Counted from the stretch's first letter, positions 1-9,628 are shown. The stretch: DNA of 64,000 nucleotides from JBCCSZ01 sp039821145 (GCA_039821145.1 JBCBOS010000011.1:124001-188000); one strand, 5' to 3'. A program made the numbers and translations. The notes: a model not told the origin generated them from the letters alone.

Positions 1-1004
1 AGGCCGAGCCCGATGGGAATGCCCAGAGAAGGGGAGAGGGTACCGGAAGTGACTTTTCCAATTTCTTGGCCCTCTTCGTTCAATATGGGATAGCCTTGTC
101 TGGGGACTCTTCTGTCATCAACTGTAAAGGCCACCAATTTTCTGCTGATGCCATCGGCCTTTTGCTGACGGAAGATGTCTATGGAGTTGAAGTGGTCCTT
201 TTTGAGTTTGGTGATCCAACCCAGGCCAGCTTCCAGCGGAGAAGTTTCGTCGTCGATCTCATGGCCATAGAGGCAATATCCCATTTCCAAGCGCAGGGTA
301 TCGCGGGCACCCAAGCCAATGGGCTCTATCTCAAGAGGGGCAGCGGCTTGGAAGATGGCATCCCAGAGATCGGCCAGTCGATCGTTGGCCACGTACAGCT
401 CGAATCCACCAGAACCTGTGTAGCCTGTTGCCGAGATCAAGACATTGTCGATCCCCGCCATGCGTCCCTTGGTGAATGTGTAGTATTTCAGCTCGCTCAA
501 ATTGACCTCTGTCAAGCTTTGCAAGGCTTCCGTCGCTTTGGGACCTTGCACAGCCAGCAACCCAGTGTGATCGGAGATGTTGATCATCCTGGTATCAAAA
601 CTGTTGTTTTGCTCGATCCAATTCCAGTCTTTTTCGATGTTGGCTGCGTTGACCACCAGCATGAAAGCTTGCTCTCCTTCAGAGCACATGTCTTCTCCCA
701 AGCGATAGATCAACAAATCGTCGACCACACCTCCCTCGTGATTGGGCAAACAGGCGTATTGGGCCTGGCCAATGGCGATTCGGGAGGCATCGTTGGAACT
801 CACTTTTTGGATCAAATCCAAGGCTTGCTTTCCCCGGATGATGAATTCGCCCATGTGCGACACATCGAAGACACCGACATTGTTGCGCACGCATTGGTGC
901 TCTTCCCGAATTCCCTTGTAGGAGATGGGCATGTTGTATCCGGCAAATTCTGCCATCTTGGCTCCCAGGCCAATGTGTTTTTCTGTGAGTGCGGTGGTTT
1001 GCAT
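1..1004 (-). CDS. gcvT: Glycine cleavage system T protein (aminomethyltransferase), 3' end outside window
   Basis: Reverse translation from the ATG at 1004 begins MQTTALTEKHIGLGAKMAEF and continues with PISYKGIREEH, FDVSHMGEF, LAVQGPKA and ATGYTGSGGFELY, the usual order of GcvT motifs. The enzyme is a cytoplasmic tetrahydrofolate-dependent transferase that takes the aminomethyl group from the lipoyl H protein, releasing ammonia and forming methylene-THF. The frame stays open to the window edge, so the last C-terminal residues are missing. A -7-like box lies about 45 bp upstream, so it is probably transcribed alone or as the first gene. A long open frame on the other strand (66-1028) is its shadow. 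Family assignment is secure. Confidence 0.95.
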   Translation of the reverse strand, partial: MQTTALTEKHIGLGAKMAEFAGYNMPISYKGIREEHQCVRNNVGVFDVSHMGEFIIRGKQALDLIQKVSSNDASRIAIGQAQYACLPNHEGGVVDDLLIYRLGEDMCSEGEQAFMLVVNAANIEKDWNWIEQNNSFDTRMINISDHTGLLAVQGPKATEALQSLTEVNLSELKYYTFTKGRMAGIDNVLISATGYTGSGGFELYVANDRLADLWDAIFQAAAPLEIEPIGLGARDTLRLEMGYCLYGHEIDDETSPLEAGLGWITKLKKDHFNSIDIFRQQKADGISRKLVAFTVDDRRVPRQGYPILNEEGQEIGKVTSGTLSPSLGIPIGLG

Positions 1005-1048
1005 GATGTGATGGTTAGAGGTGGCTAGGGCCTTGATGAAATAGACCG

Positions 1049-1056
1049 CAAATATA
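1049..1056 (-). promoter_or_regulatory. Putative -7 box upstream of gcvT
   Basis: The minus strand reads TATATTTG, an exact match to the Bacteroidota -7 consensus TAnnTTTG, about 45 bp before the gcvT ATG. No TTG is seen at the usual 17-23 bp further upstream, so only the -7 element is supported. Confidence 0.45.
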
Positions 1057-1105
1057 CCCAAATTTGGGAGCTTTGGAATGAAACACGCCCTGGTTTTGAA
1101 AGTGT

Positions 1106-3112
1106 CTACTCGATGGTGATCCGGGAGATTTGGTCTCCTTGCTGGATTTGGTGAACGACCTCCATGCCATTGACCACTTTGGCAAAAATCGTGTAGCGAC
1201 CATCCAGGTGAGGAGTGGGCGAGTGGGTGATGAACCACTGGGTTCCCTCGGTGTGCAATCCGGCCGATGCCATGCCCACATAGCCTTGCTGATCGTAATT
1301 GATGGGAGGCAGTTCTGAGCGGATGCTGTAGTCGAGACTTCCATAGCCATCTCCTCGGGGGCAACCCGTCTGGATGACAAAGTTGGACACCACGCGATGG
1401 AAAAACTTCTGATCGTAAAATCCACGTCTGGAAAGCATCACGAAATTGGCCACAGAACCCGGGGCCAGCTCGGGCAGCAATTCCAATTCAATATCGCCTT
1501 TGTTGGTCATGATCTTGGCACGGGTGCTGCTCGTAACTGTACCGACCACTTTCCAATCGATGGGATGAGAGAATTCTGTCTCGGTGGGGTCTTCCTCTGG
1601 CAGCCCTTTGAAGTGGGAAATGGTTTTCTTCAGCTCGTTGTAGGTCTCTATTTCTTTGGGCAACTGCAATTTGGTCAAGGCTGCGTCCATGAAGGCAAAG
1701 TCGGTGATCAGCTCCTTGAAATTGAGCTTGGGGTCGCGCAATACATCGGCGGCCACCGCCATCATCCCGACATCCCCTCTTTGGATGGCATCGCTGAAGT
1801 AGTTGGCCAGGTCGGTGCGGACCCGTTTGCTTCCCAGGCCAAAGAATTTGTCAAAGTCTGCCCGGCGGGCCAAATCGGCCAGGGCACTGACGGTGCTGGT
1901 GCGCACCACTGCCTGGTCTGATGAGAAGCCCTGCTCTTGCACAAAACGGTAATTCCATCCATACATGCTGAGCGCCTTGAGAATGGCTGCTTTCTGGTAG
2001 GTGTCTTGTGACTGGACGAGGAATCGGCGAAGATCGGCATTGATGCCTCCAATGGTTCCCTCAAAATAAGGAGGGGTGTGTTTGTTGGCTGCCTGGTAGA
2101 GCAAAAGCCGAGTGGGCCACTGCAAGCTCGTATCGCGTCCTTTGCGCCAGTAGGCGGCACCATCTCTGCTGATGCCGTGCCGGACGAAAAAGTCTGCGGC
2201 TGAGCTGGCCACATGGGTATTGGCATCGTCGAGGGCAGTCAGTGCGAGGGCCTGGACATCGAGGTAATCGAAATTGCCCAAGCTCCGAAGGACGTTGCAT
2301 TTGAGGCGGTAGTCGGTGCTGTTGTTGAAGGCCTCTTGTAGTGCAGCCAGGGCTTCGCTGCGCTTGGTCTTGCCCAAGGCGATGGCCAGCGCCATTTTGG
2401 TGCGCACATCGGCCTCTTTGCGGAACTGCTGGACCAAGGGGATGGTAAAGGTATCTATTTGGATATTACGGGCCCTTGCCAGGTAGTTGGCTGCGATGAA
2501 GCGCAGTTGATCTGGATAGCCTTCCTCTGTCAGGAAATTGACCATTCGATTGGTTCCCTCTTCGCTGATCATGTTGCGGAGGGCAAAGCGGTAAATGCCC
2601 CAGGCCTGTCCTTCCAAGAGCAGTGTATCGGTCTTCTCGTAGGAGGAGGTGGTGCTGATGAGTTTGAGGTAGGGCTCAGAGGCACATTTGCCAACAGCTT
2701 CCAGAATGGCACCGTTGAATCGCTCGTATTGAGCGGTTGAATCTTTTGCTTCAAAGGCGGCTACCAGCAATTTTTCTGCTCGTTCTTCCTTCAATTGACC
2801 AATGGCATAAGCTGCCGCCAGGCGCACCTCTTCTACTTCATCCTTCAACAGAACGGCCAAGCTATCCAGTGCCGCCAGGTCTTGGTAAGAGCCAAAAGCG
2901 GTGGCAGCAGCGTAGCGATAGGTGGGGTCTTTGTGACTCAGAAAAGCCAACAGGCTGTCCCGCTTTTGCTCGTCTTGAAAGGTGAGGACCTTTTGGACAA
3001 GCGGGTCTTTCAAGCTGTAATTGATTTCCGTGATCTTTTCCTCTTGGTAGGGCATGCACTGATAGAGCAAGACCATCAAAAGGATCAATGGAGCGATGTA
3101 TCTCTTTGCCAT
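1106..3112 (-). CDS. HEAT-repeat lipoprotein with C-terminal cyclophilin-type peptidyl-prolyl isomerase domain
   Basis: The likely start is the ATG at 3112 (MAKRYIAPLI), giving 668 residues; it places a lipobox (VLLYQC) about 18 residues in, so the protein is probably a lipoprotein. Residues about 40-500 carry alanine/leucine-rich helical repeats of HEAT type (for example EVRLAAAYAIGQLKEE). About residues 528-668 form a cyclophilin domain with FHRVVSNFVIQTGCPRGDG and GTQWFITHSPTPHLDGRY. It would isomerise Xaa-Pro bonds in exported proteins, with the repeats as a binding scaffold; that role is inference. Similar fusions are common in Bacteroidota. The 117-residue membrane protein gene lies upstream on the same strand, 109 bp away. 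Confidence 0.88.
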   Translation of the reverse strand: MAKRYIAPLILLMVLLYQCMPYQEEKITEINYSLKDPLVQKVLTFQDEQKRDSLLAFLSHKDPTYRYAAATAFGSYQDLAALDSLAVLLKDEVEEVRLAAAYAIGQLKEERAEKLLVAAFEAKDSTAQYERFNGAILEAVGKCASEPYLKLISTTSSYEKTDTLLLEGQAWGIYRFALRNMISEEGTNRMVNFLTEEGYPDQLRFIAANYLARARNIQIDTFTIPLVQQFRKEADVRTKMALAIALGKTKRSEALAALQEAFNNSTDYRLKCNVLRSLGNFDYLDVQALALTALDDANTHVASSAADFFVRHGISRDGAAYWRKGRDTSLQWPTRLLLYQAANKHTPPYFEGTIGGINADLRRFLVQSQDTYQKAAILKALSMYGWNYRFVQEQGFSSDQAVVRTSTVSALADLARRADFDKFFGLGSKRVRTDLANYFSDAIQRGDVGMMAVAADVLRDPKLNFKELITDFAFMDAALTKLQLPKEIETYNELKKTISHFKGLPEEDPTETEFSHPIDWKVVGTVTSSTRAKIMTNKGDIELELLPELAPGSVANFVMLSRRGFYDQKFFHRVVSNFVIQTGCPRGDGYGSLDYSIRSELPPINYDQQGYVGMASAGLHTEGTQWFITHSPTPHLDGRYTIFAKVVNGMEVVHQIQQGDQISRITIE

Positions 3113-3221
3113 GAAGGGTAATTGGTTTGCCAAACGCACAAGCAGCCAATGCCATTTTGCTTGACTGCTTATGAACGCCTGCTAAATTAGTGGCTTTGGG
3201 GTGATTTGCAAAACCAGGTGC

Positions 3222-3575
3222 TTAGGAGGCTGCATTTCGGGCCTTGCGCGCATCGATGAAGCTCTTGACAAAAGCGATCATTGCAACAACCGAGGTGGCG
3301 ATCATGACGAGCGTCCGCACCAATCCCATGCCACCTGCGTTGAGGGCTTTGGGAAGTCGCATTCCTGCAAGAGCCAGCAAGATCAACAAAGTCAATAAAA
3401 CAGCGATGTGGGCCACTGCCTTGTTTTCACTTTTCACGCCCGGCGTACACAATGCAAGTGCCACACCGAAGCCAGCGGGGATGAACGCAGTGGCAGAACT
3501 GGTCTCAAAGTATCCCCATACGCCCATGACGATGAGGGCTACGGCATTGACTAAATTGGCTATGTAAGGTTTCAT
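3222..3575 (-). CDS. Small multi-pass membrane protein, function unknown
   Basis: 117 residues with about four hydrophobic helices (residues about 5-22, 30-45, 55-72 and 85-105) and a basic C-terminus ending DARKARNAAS. The hydrophobicity and length suggest an inner-membrane protein. I do not recognise a functional family; it loosely resembles small conserved bacterial membrane proteins with a glycine-rich first helix. It lies between the PBP gene and the cyclophilin lipoprotein gene, all on the same strand, but gaps of 32 and 109 bp leave co-transcription uncertain. Confidence 0.7.
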   Translation of the reverse strand: MKPYIANLVNAVALIVMGVWGYFETSSATAFIPAGFGVALALCTPGVKSENKAVAHIAVLLTLLILLALAGMRLPKALNAGGMGLVRTLVMIATSVVAMIAFVKSFIDARKARNAAS

Positions 3576-3607
3576 ATCAGGTGTTGTATTTTATGTAATC
3601 TCTCCAT

Positions 3608-6277
3608 TTATTCACCCCCGTCGAAATCTTCCTCTTCTTCTCCACCGTCGGGGTTCTCTATGTTGTCGTTGGGTCTTTCTTCATCTCCGAAAATGTCCTC
3701 TCCGAATTCCTCGTCTTCGCGTGGATTTTCCGAGTCTTCCTCTGTAGGGAACTCCCCTCTGTCGTTTTTGTACAGCTCGCAGTCCACCACAATTCCCAGG
3801 TCGCCGGATGGCCGTTGGAATCGGGCCTTTGCATCGTAGTTGATGGATTCGTCTTTTTCCAAGCGCTGCAACAGCTTTCCGTAGTATGGGCGAGCCATTT
3901 TGGCTCCGATTCCGTCTGCCAGCGACAGGAAGCGAATCCAGCGGTCGTCGCCTCCTACCCAGGTACCTACCACCAAGCTAGGGGTCAGTCCCATAAACCA
4001 GCCGTCCACATAGTCGTTGGTTGTTCCGGTTTTGCCTGCAATGTCGCTTTTGATGGAGTAAAAACCAGGCAGTCCCTGCCGCATGACACTGCGCAGCATT
4101 TCCACCATCACATAATTGGCATTGGGGTGGAGGGCAACCCGTTCTTCCGGGATTTCCTGATAGACGGTCCGCCCGTCCTTGTCCTCAATCCGCGTGATGA
4201 AGATGGGCTTGGAATACATTCCGTTGTTGGCAAAGGTGGTATAGGCCCCTGTCATTTCCAATACCGTCAGGTCGCTCGATCCCAGGCAAATGGAAGGTGC
4301 CGTAGGGATGCGGTACATGCCGTTGGAGCGTTTGACAGATTGCTTGAGGCCCATGTTGTCCACCAGGCTCCGCACGGGCTCCGTATCACCCAATTGCTTC
4401 ATCAGATAGACAGAGACAGTATTCTTGGAGTATTGCAGTCCTTTGAACAAGGAGAAGGGTTCTCCCGAGTATTGGCCATTGGCATTGTTGGGCGTCCAGT
4501 CTTCTTTCAAGTGGAAGTTGCCCTCGCCAGCGTGTATGGTGTAGGGGAGGTCCATGACTTCAAAACAAGGGGAGATGCCCTGCTGTGCAATGGCAGTGGC
4601 GTAGATGAATGGCTTGAAGGTAGACCCTACCTGCCGCTCTGTTGTGACGTGGTCAAACTGGAAGTACTTGTGGTTGATGCCACCTACCCATGCCTTGACA
4701 TGGCCCGTGATGGGGTCTACGGCAACCGATCCGATTTGCAGAAAATGGCGGTGGTACTTGATCGAGTCCAATGGGCTCATCACCGTATCCTTCTCCATCT
4801 GTTTGTTGTAGGCAAAGACTTTCATCTTGACCTTGGTGTCGAAGGACTTCTTCGCTTGCTTTTGAAGTTCTTCCCATTTTTCTCTCAGTCGAAGCCAGGA
4901 GTCACCTTTCAATACATTGCGGTATTTGATGGCCAACTTGGAACCCACCACTTTGCGGGATACCAGCCGTGCGATGGCTCCTTTGTTTTCATCCTCATCG
5001 ATCATCCGTTCGATGTCTGTATCGCGAAGCTTGAAGCCATCGATCTCTTCGGCAATCTCATTGATCAGTGGCACCAATATGCGAGAGCGAAGGACCAGGT
5101 AGCGGTCGGACTCCCGGATGAGGCGTTTGAGGGTGCGCTTTCTGACCCTGTTTTCGATTTCAATTTCTTCCACCTCTTTGGTAGGGTCTTCGTAGGTCCA
5201 GGGGTCCTTGTCTTTCCAGACCCTGTCAAATCGCTTTTGCAGTTGCGGCATGTGCTCCATGACAGCAGCCTCGGCATGTGCCTGGATTTTGGGGTCCAAT
5301 GTGGTGGATATTCGAAGGCCATCCCGGTAGATGTCGTATCGCGAACCGTCGGGCTTGAGGTATTCTTCTCTGGCCAGGATGCGTTTGATTTCCTCTCCCA
5401 ATTTCATGCGGAAGTAAGGCGCAAGGCCGTCGGTATGGGTTTTTCTTCGGAAGGAAGACATGTCCAGCGGCAGCACCCGCAGAGAATCGTATTCTGCCCT
5501 AGTAAGCAATTCATTTTTTTGCATCTGCTTCAGGACCACCTCTCGGCGTTGCTTCACTCGTTCTGGTCGACGCAGTGGATTGTACAAAGAAGGATTTTTG
5601 AGCATTCCGATCAGAGTCGATGCCTCTTCGATGCGCAGCGAATCCTGTGTCTTGCCAAAATAGATTTCAGAGGCGGCCTTGATGCCGTAAGCGCCGTTGA
5701 TGAAGTTGAATTTGTTGAGGTACATCGACATGATCTCCTCTTTGGTGTAGGCACGCTCCAATTTGACAGCGATGATCCATTCCTTGAGTTTTTGGACCAC
5801 CCGTTCCAGCCCGGAGCCAGGCTTTTCTGTAAACAGCATCTTGGCCAGCTGTTGGGTAATGGTACTGGCACCACCAGCACTTTTCTTCCCCATGAGGAAG
5901 GTTTTGAAGAAAACGCGGGCCAATGCCTCGCCATCTACACCTGAATGTTGGTAAAAACGCTCATCTTCTGTGGCAATGAAAGCCTTGACGAGATGGGGGG
6001 AGAGCTGTTGGTAGGTCACAGGGACTCTGTTTTCCACATAATAGCGACCCAGCACACTGCCATCGACAGCGTAGACCTCAGAGGCGAGATTGCTTTTTGG
6101 ACTTTCCAATTCCTCAAAGCTGGGCAAATCTTGAAAAGACAAGAAGACAAAAATCCCAATGATGGTGGCCAACCCCAAAATTGTCAGCCTCCACATCCAC
6201 TTAACGATCTTTCGGTAAACATCAGCCCTTTCCACCTGAGGCGAAACGGGCTCGTTCGGCTTAGCCTTGTTTTCCAT
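3608..6277 (-). CDS. Class A penicillin-binding protein (PBP1A-type transglycosylase/transpeptidase)
   Basis: 889 residues. A cytoplasmic tail and one transmembrane helix (about 31-48) are followed by a GT51 transglycosylase domain with ATEDERFY (catalytic Glu104) and GGASTITQQLAK. A charged linker of about 170 residues precedes the transpeptidase domain, which has STFK (Ser552, Lys555), SKN (617-619) and KTG (749-751). It polymerises glycan strands from lipid II and cross-links stem peptides in the periplasm. All catalytic motifs are intact. The C-terminus is a strongly acidic tail of about 45 residues rich in Glu, Asp and Gly, probably disordered. A 709-residue open frame on the opposite strand is a shadow. 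Confidence 0.96.
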   Translation of the reverse strand: MENKAKPNEPVSPQVERADVYRKIVKWMWRLTILGLATIIGIFVFLSFQDLPSFEELESPKSNLASEVYAVDGSVLGRYYVENRVPVTYQQLSPHLVKAFIATEDERFYQHSGVDGEALARVFFKTFLMGKKSAGGASTITQQLAKMLFTEKPGSGLERVVQKLKEWIIAVKLERAYTKEEIMSMYLNKFNFINGAYGIKAASEIYFGKTQDSLRIEEASTLIGMLKNPSLYNPLRRPERVKQRREVVLKQMQKNELLTRAEYDSLRVLPLDMSSFRRKTHTDGLAPYFRMKLGEEIKRILAREEYLKPDGSRYDIYRDGLRISTTLDPKIQAHAEAAVMEHMPQLQKRFDRVWKDKDPWTYEDPTKEVEEIEIENRVRKRTLKRLIRESDRYLVLRSRILVPLINEIAEEIDGFKLRDTDIERMIDEDENKGAIARLVSRKVVGSKLAIKYRNVLKGDSWLRLREKWEELQKQAKKSFDTKVKMKVFAYNKQMEKDTVMSPLDSIKYHRHFLQIGSVAVDPITGHVKAWVGGINHKYFQFDHVTTERQVGSTFKPFIYATAIAQQGISPCFEVMDLPYTIHAGEGNFHLKEDWTPNNANGQYSGEPFSLFKGLQYSKNTVSVYLMKQLGDTEPVRSLVDNMGLKQSVKRSNGMYRIPTAPSICLGSSDLTVLEMTGAYTTFANNGMYSKPIFITRIEDKDGRTVYQEIPEERVALHPNANYVMVEMLRSVMRQGLPGFYSIKSDIAGKTGTTNDYVDGWFMGLTPSLVVGTWVGGDDRWIRFLSLADGIGAKMARPYYGKLLQRLEKDESINYDAKARFQRPSGDLGIVVDCELYKNDRGEFPTEEDSENPREDEEFGEDIFGDEERPNDNIENPDGGEEEEDFDGGE

Positions 6278-6355
6278 AATCTATTCTTTGCACATACCCC
6301 GTGTAGGGGCAGTCAGTATGTTTAATTTTCCTATCACCCAAAGAGGGAAGCTACA

Positions 6356-6363
6356 CAAATATA
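6356..6363 (-). promoter_or_regulatory. Putative -7 box upstream of the PBP gene
   Basis: TATATTTG on the minus strand matches TAnnTTTG, 78 bp before the PBP start codon. A CAA (minus-strand TTG) occurs at 6393-6395, but the spacing is too long to count as a normal -33 element. Confidence 0.4.
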
Positions 6364-6557
6364 GCTCACATATCCGGTTTTTTGGAGAAATGCAAGTTTC
6401 TTTTGGTATACGCAACAGATGAAAAAAAGTGTCGATGCGTAGTTGTCAGAACCGGAAGTTGTTACTTAACGAAAGGCCAACTTCCTCTGTTGTTGCAAAA
6501 GTGGAGGAATTTTGGGGACTGGGGAGTGGCAAAATACCATTCGCAGGCATCGGTCTA

Positions 6558-7634
6558 TTATTCGTCAAAGCCTTGGCAAGCCTCCCGGTAATAGCGCAGG
6601 GCATCTGCAATGCTGGCCTCGCTGCAGGCTTGGTTGACCTCCACCTGGCCGAGCTGAGGGAGTAGGGAGAAATTGATCTGGCCTCCTTCATTTTTTTTGT
6701 CGTTGTACATCAGGGCAATGAGCCTTTGGGTGGCATCGGCATCGGGGATGTATCGGTCGTATCGGCTCAACAGAAATTGGGTCGCTTGCCGGGTAGAGGC
6801 CATTGGGAGGCCCAGCTGTTGATGAGACAAATACAACTCTGCGATCATTCCGATGGCAATCGCCTCGCCGTGCAACAATGGCTCTGGACTGGTCAATGCA
6901 TGGCTTTCCACCGCATGGCCGATGGTATGGCCAAAGTTGAGCGCCTTGCGAAGCCCTCTCTCAAAGGGGTCCTGTTCCACGATTTTTTGCTTGATTTTCA
7001 AGGAAGGGACGATCAGAGCCGACCAGTCGATGGCCGATAGATCGGGCTGGGCCAGCAGTGTTTTCCACTGATCGAGATCGGCAATGAGAGCATGCTTGAT
7101 GATTTCGGCAAATCCGCTTCGCACTTCCCTTTGGGACAAGGTCTGGAGAAAGCTTGGGTCGATGAAGACCGCTTGTGGGTTGGCAAACAGGCCAACACTG
7201 TTCTTAACATCTTGAAAATCAATGCCCAGTTTGCCACCGATGGAGGCATCTACTTGGGAGAGTAGGGTGGTGGGGACTTGTACGAAATCCATTCCCCTCT
7301 TGAAGGTAGCTGCACAAAATCCACCCATGTCGCCAATGACTCCTCCGCCCAGATTGATGGTCAGGGCCTTGCGGTCTGCATTGGCCTGCATCATGGAGCG
7401 CCAGATGAATTGGCAGGTGTCGATGTTTTTGTGAAGTTCCCCGGCGGAAATGCGGATTCGTTGCAGATTGTCCAGCCCTGTTTTTTCCTGCAACAACGGC
7501 AAACAATGCTGTTCTGTATTTTCATCCACAATGACGAAGAGCTGGGAATAGTGCCGTTCCCTGATCAATTGGCGAAAGGCCTCCCAGCAATCCCCGACGT
7601 AAATGTTGTAGTCTTTGAGTTCCAGTGTGGTCAT
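6558..7634 (-). CDS. aroB: 3-dehydroquinate synthase
   Basis: 358 residues, normal length for AroB. It converts DAHP to 3-dehydroquinate, the second step of the shikimate pathway, using NAD+ and a divalent metal. The NAD-binding GGGVIGDMGGF lies at 96-106, followed by PTTLLSQVDASIGGK, EIIKHALI and the metal-binding LNFGHTIGHAVE. It is the last gene of a minus-strand run that starts with the SAM hydrolase gene at 10424; the ABC ATPase gene ends 42 bp upstream. A second shikimate gene, aroA, is only 4 kb away but on the other strand and in a different transcription unit. Confidence 0.96.
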   Translation of the reverse strand: MTTLELKDYNIYVGDCWEAFRQLIRERHYSQLFVIVDENTEQHCLPLLQEKTGLDNLQRIRISAGELHKNIDTCQFIWRSMMQANADRKALTINLGGGVIGDMGGFCAATFKRGMDFVQVPTTLLSQVDASIGGKLGIDFQDVKNSVGLFANPQAVFIDPSFLQTLSQREVRSGFAEIIKHALIADLDQWKTLLAQPDLSAIDWSALIVPSLKIKQKIVEQDPFERGLRKALNFGHTIGHAVESHALTSPEPLLHGEAIAIGMIAELYLSHQQLGLPMASTRQATQFLLSRYDRYIPDADATQRLIALMYNDKKNEGGQINFSLLPQLGQVEVNQACSEASIADALRYYREACQGFDE

Positions 7635-7676
7635 GTCTGCTTATTGTGAATGGAAAAAAGAGGGTTCTGCCTGCCG

Positions 7677-8369
7677 TCAGCTGCCAAACAAATCATCCAG
7701 GGTGCCTTCGATTTGCTGTCGGACCAACTGTTGCAACATTTCTTCCAACTCACCAAAATCGGACCGTTCGAAGGTGGCAGTCAGTTCGCCGCCGCTAAGA
7801 TAGCTGATCCGGTCGCAAATGCCAGTGAGACTGCCCATGATGTGAGAGGAAAGCAAAACGATGCGTTGAGGAGAGCGAATTCGCTCCAGAATCTGTCGAA
7901 TTTTTTCGTTGCTCTCCACATCTACGCCATTGAAAGGCTCGTCCAGGATGATGACAGGTCGGTCGAGGGCCAGCATGCCCATGAAGGCCAATTTCTTTTT
8001 CATCCCGGTAGAATACTGGTCCACAGGCATATCGAGGGGCAAGTCGAAGAGGCGGTTCCAATTGTTGATGTCAAATTCAGCCTTGCCCAGTGAGAGCAGT
8101 TCCAAGTACTCCCGCCCATGTAAGAAAGGGTAGAAGTAGTTGCGGGTTTCCAAATAGGCGATTTGCTTGGGGTGCAAGGGACTGCCATCCAGTGCATAAG
8201 TGCCTTTTTGAGGGCTTTTCAGGCCGTACAAGGTATTGAAGAAGGTCGTCTTTCCAGCTCCATTCATCCCCACTATGCCGTGTATCTCATTGTATTCCAC
8301 TTGGAGTTGGAGCCCTTTGAGCACTTCTTGGTCTCCATACGAGACTTTCAAATCATCAATGGTCAGCAT
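7677..8369 (-). CDS. ABC transporter ATP-binding protein
   Basis: 230 residues from the ATG at 8369 (MLTIDDLKVSYGDQEVLKGL). Walker A GMNGAGKT lies at 34-41, the signature is the degenerate YSTGMKKKL, and Walker B is VIILDEPFNGVD followed by an SSH switch region. The start codon lies inside the last codons of the upstream permease gene (14-bp overlap), which implies translational coupling and a two-protein ABC transporter. The degenerate signature and single small ATPase are typical of ABC-2 type exporters. The substrate cannot be told from sequence. A longer in-frame start at 8396 is possible but would extend deeper into the permease gene. Confidence 0.92.
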   Translation of the reverse strand: MLTIDDLKVSYGDQEVLKGLQLQVEYNEIHGIVGMNGAGKTTFFNTLYGLKSPQKGTYALDGSPLHPKQIAYLETRNYFYPFLHGREYLELLSLGKAEFDINNWNRLFDLPLDMPVDQYSTGMKKKLAFMGMLALDRPVIILDEPFNGVDVESNEKIRQILERIRSPQRIVLLSSHIMGSLTGICDRISYLSGGELTATFERSDFGELEEMLQQLVRQQIEGTLDDLFGS

Positions 8370-9342
8370 AGTAGTAATCGAGATTTTTTTGGGCACGTCG
8401 CCACAAGACGAATACGTAAATGAGGAGACCCGGCAAAAAAACGGGCATCAGTGGACTGAAGAGAGCCACTCCAGAGATCGCCAGGATGAGTTGGTGATTG
8501 ACCATGAGCCTGCCCGGGCGATAGTTGGCATATTTGTAATAGACTCCAATGCAGAAAAGGAGACTGGTCACCACCACAGCTGTGAGCAAGAGGTACCAAA
8601 GTGAGGGGTGCCAAAACAAAAACAGCGCATATTGTGGCAGCATCAGGAGGTGGAACACCCGACATTGAAGGAGGACTTTCCGACGCAGGAAGGCCTGCTT
8701 GAAGTACGATTGCTCCAAGATTTCTTTTCCCTCTAGGTGGTTGAACTGATTGGCGGCTACATAGGCCAATAAGAGCATGCACAGGATGACACTTGCCACA
8801 AAATGGGCGAGCAAGAGCCCCAGCAAGTAGACAATGGCCAGGAGCCACCAGTATTGTCGGAGTCCACAGCGCCATTCGAAGGCTTGGAGGGGAAACCACC
8901 GGAGCAGGGGACTGCGCCAATGAGAACGCTTGTGGAATCTTAGTGGGGGCAACAATGCAACGAGGAAAGCCCCTAGCTGGATGCACAAGGCATTGGTCCA
9001 GTCGTGGGCAACGGTCGTGAACAGGATGGAAATGGGCAGCATGGCCGCAGTATATTCTACTGCATAGATCAGAGGGTTTGAGACGGACAATTTGCCGAGG
9101 AATTCAGCATCTCCACGTTGCCAGTGAAAAGACAGCAGCAACAGGACAATGCCAATGCCCGCCTTGGGAATGGGGTCCTTGGCCACCACATCGAGTACCC
9201 CCATCAGACCGACAAAGGCAATGGGAGAGACCAATATCAATAGGATCAGTCCGATTTCTTTGAGCTGTCGGAAGAGTTGCCAGCAACGGATGCGCAAAAT
9301 GGTAGAGATGGTGGACAAAGTCGGTCGATTAATTTCGCACAA
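8356..9342 (-). CDS. ABC-2-like transporter permease
   Basis: 328 residues, strongly hydrophobic with about eight predicted membrane helices (for example EIGLILLILVSPIAFVGLMG near the N-terminus and FSPLMPVFLPGLLIYVFVLW near the C-terminus). The best start is a TTG at 9342, because no ATG is available in frame near the beginning; it overlaps the stop region of the upstream ABM gene by 14 bp. The downstream ATPase gene overlaps its 3' end, so the two proteins probably form one transporter. I do not recognise a specific substrate family. Confidence 0.82.
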   Translation of the reverse strand: MCEINRPTLSTISTILRIRCWQLFRQLKEIGLILLILVSPIAFVGLMGVLDVVAKDPIPKAGIGIVLLLLSFHWQRGDAEFLGKLSVSNPLIYAVEYTAAMLPISILFTTVAHDWTNALCIQLGAFLVALLPPLRFHKRSHWRSPLLRWFPLQAFEWRCGLRQYWWLLAIVYLLGLLLAHFVASVILCMLLLAYVAANQFNHLEGKEILEQSYFKQAFLRRKVLLQCRVFHLLMLPQYALFLFWHPSLWYLLLTAVVVTSLLFCIGVYYKYANYRPGRLMVNHQLILAISGVALFSPLMPVFLPGLLIYVFVLWRRAQKNLDYYYADH

Positions 9343-9628
9343 TATCCATCATTTCCACACTCCATGCCAAGGGTTTGTCGGAAAATAACTTTTTGGTAAG
9401 GCTCCAGGTTTGTTGAAACAGTTCGGAGTGGCGGTAGCGGTCGAGGGCGGCTTGGTCGTCCCAAAAGCTGTAGGTGAAAAAGACGTGGGCTTGTTCTTTG
9501 CTCCGCCACAGCTCCAGGTGGTGGCAGCCCTCAAATTGGCGGATGCGGGATTTGCTGTTTTCAAAAATTTCCAGAAACGCATCGGTTTGCTCAGGGTGGA
9601 AAGTGAGTTTGACGATTCTCTTGATCAT
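9329..9628 (-). CDS. Small antibiotic biosynthesis monooxygenase (ABM)-fold protein
   Basis: 99 residues from the ATG at 9628 (MIKRIVKLTFHPEQ), a normal ABM length. Features are a beta-strand start, FLEIFENSKSRIRQFEGCHHLELWR and FFTYSFWDDQAALDRYRHSE, characteristic of the dimeric ferredoxin-like ABM/Dabb superfamily. Members include heme-degrading and quinone-forming enzymes, but many are of unknown role, and no specific activity can be assigned here. The gene starts 22 bp after the SAM hydrolase gene and overlaps the permease gene. Confidence 0.85.
   Translation of the reverse strand: MIKRIVKLTFHPEQTDAFLEIFENSKSRIRQFEGCHHLELWRSKEQAHVFFTYSFWDDQAALDRYRHSELFQQTWSLTKKLFSDKPLAWSVEMMDIVRN

Noticed and set aside
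66..1028. 320-codon plus-strand frame at the left edge
   Set aside because: The opposite strand encodes GcvT with its family motifs.
3815..5944. 709-codon plus-strand frame over the PBP gene
   Set aside because: It is the antisense of the penicillin-binding protein, whose catalytic motifs are all intact.
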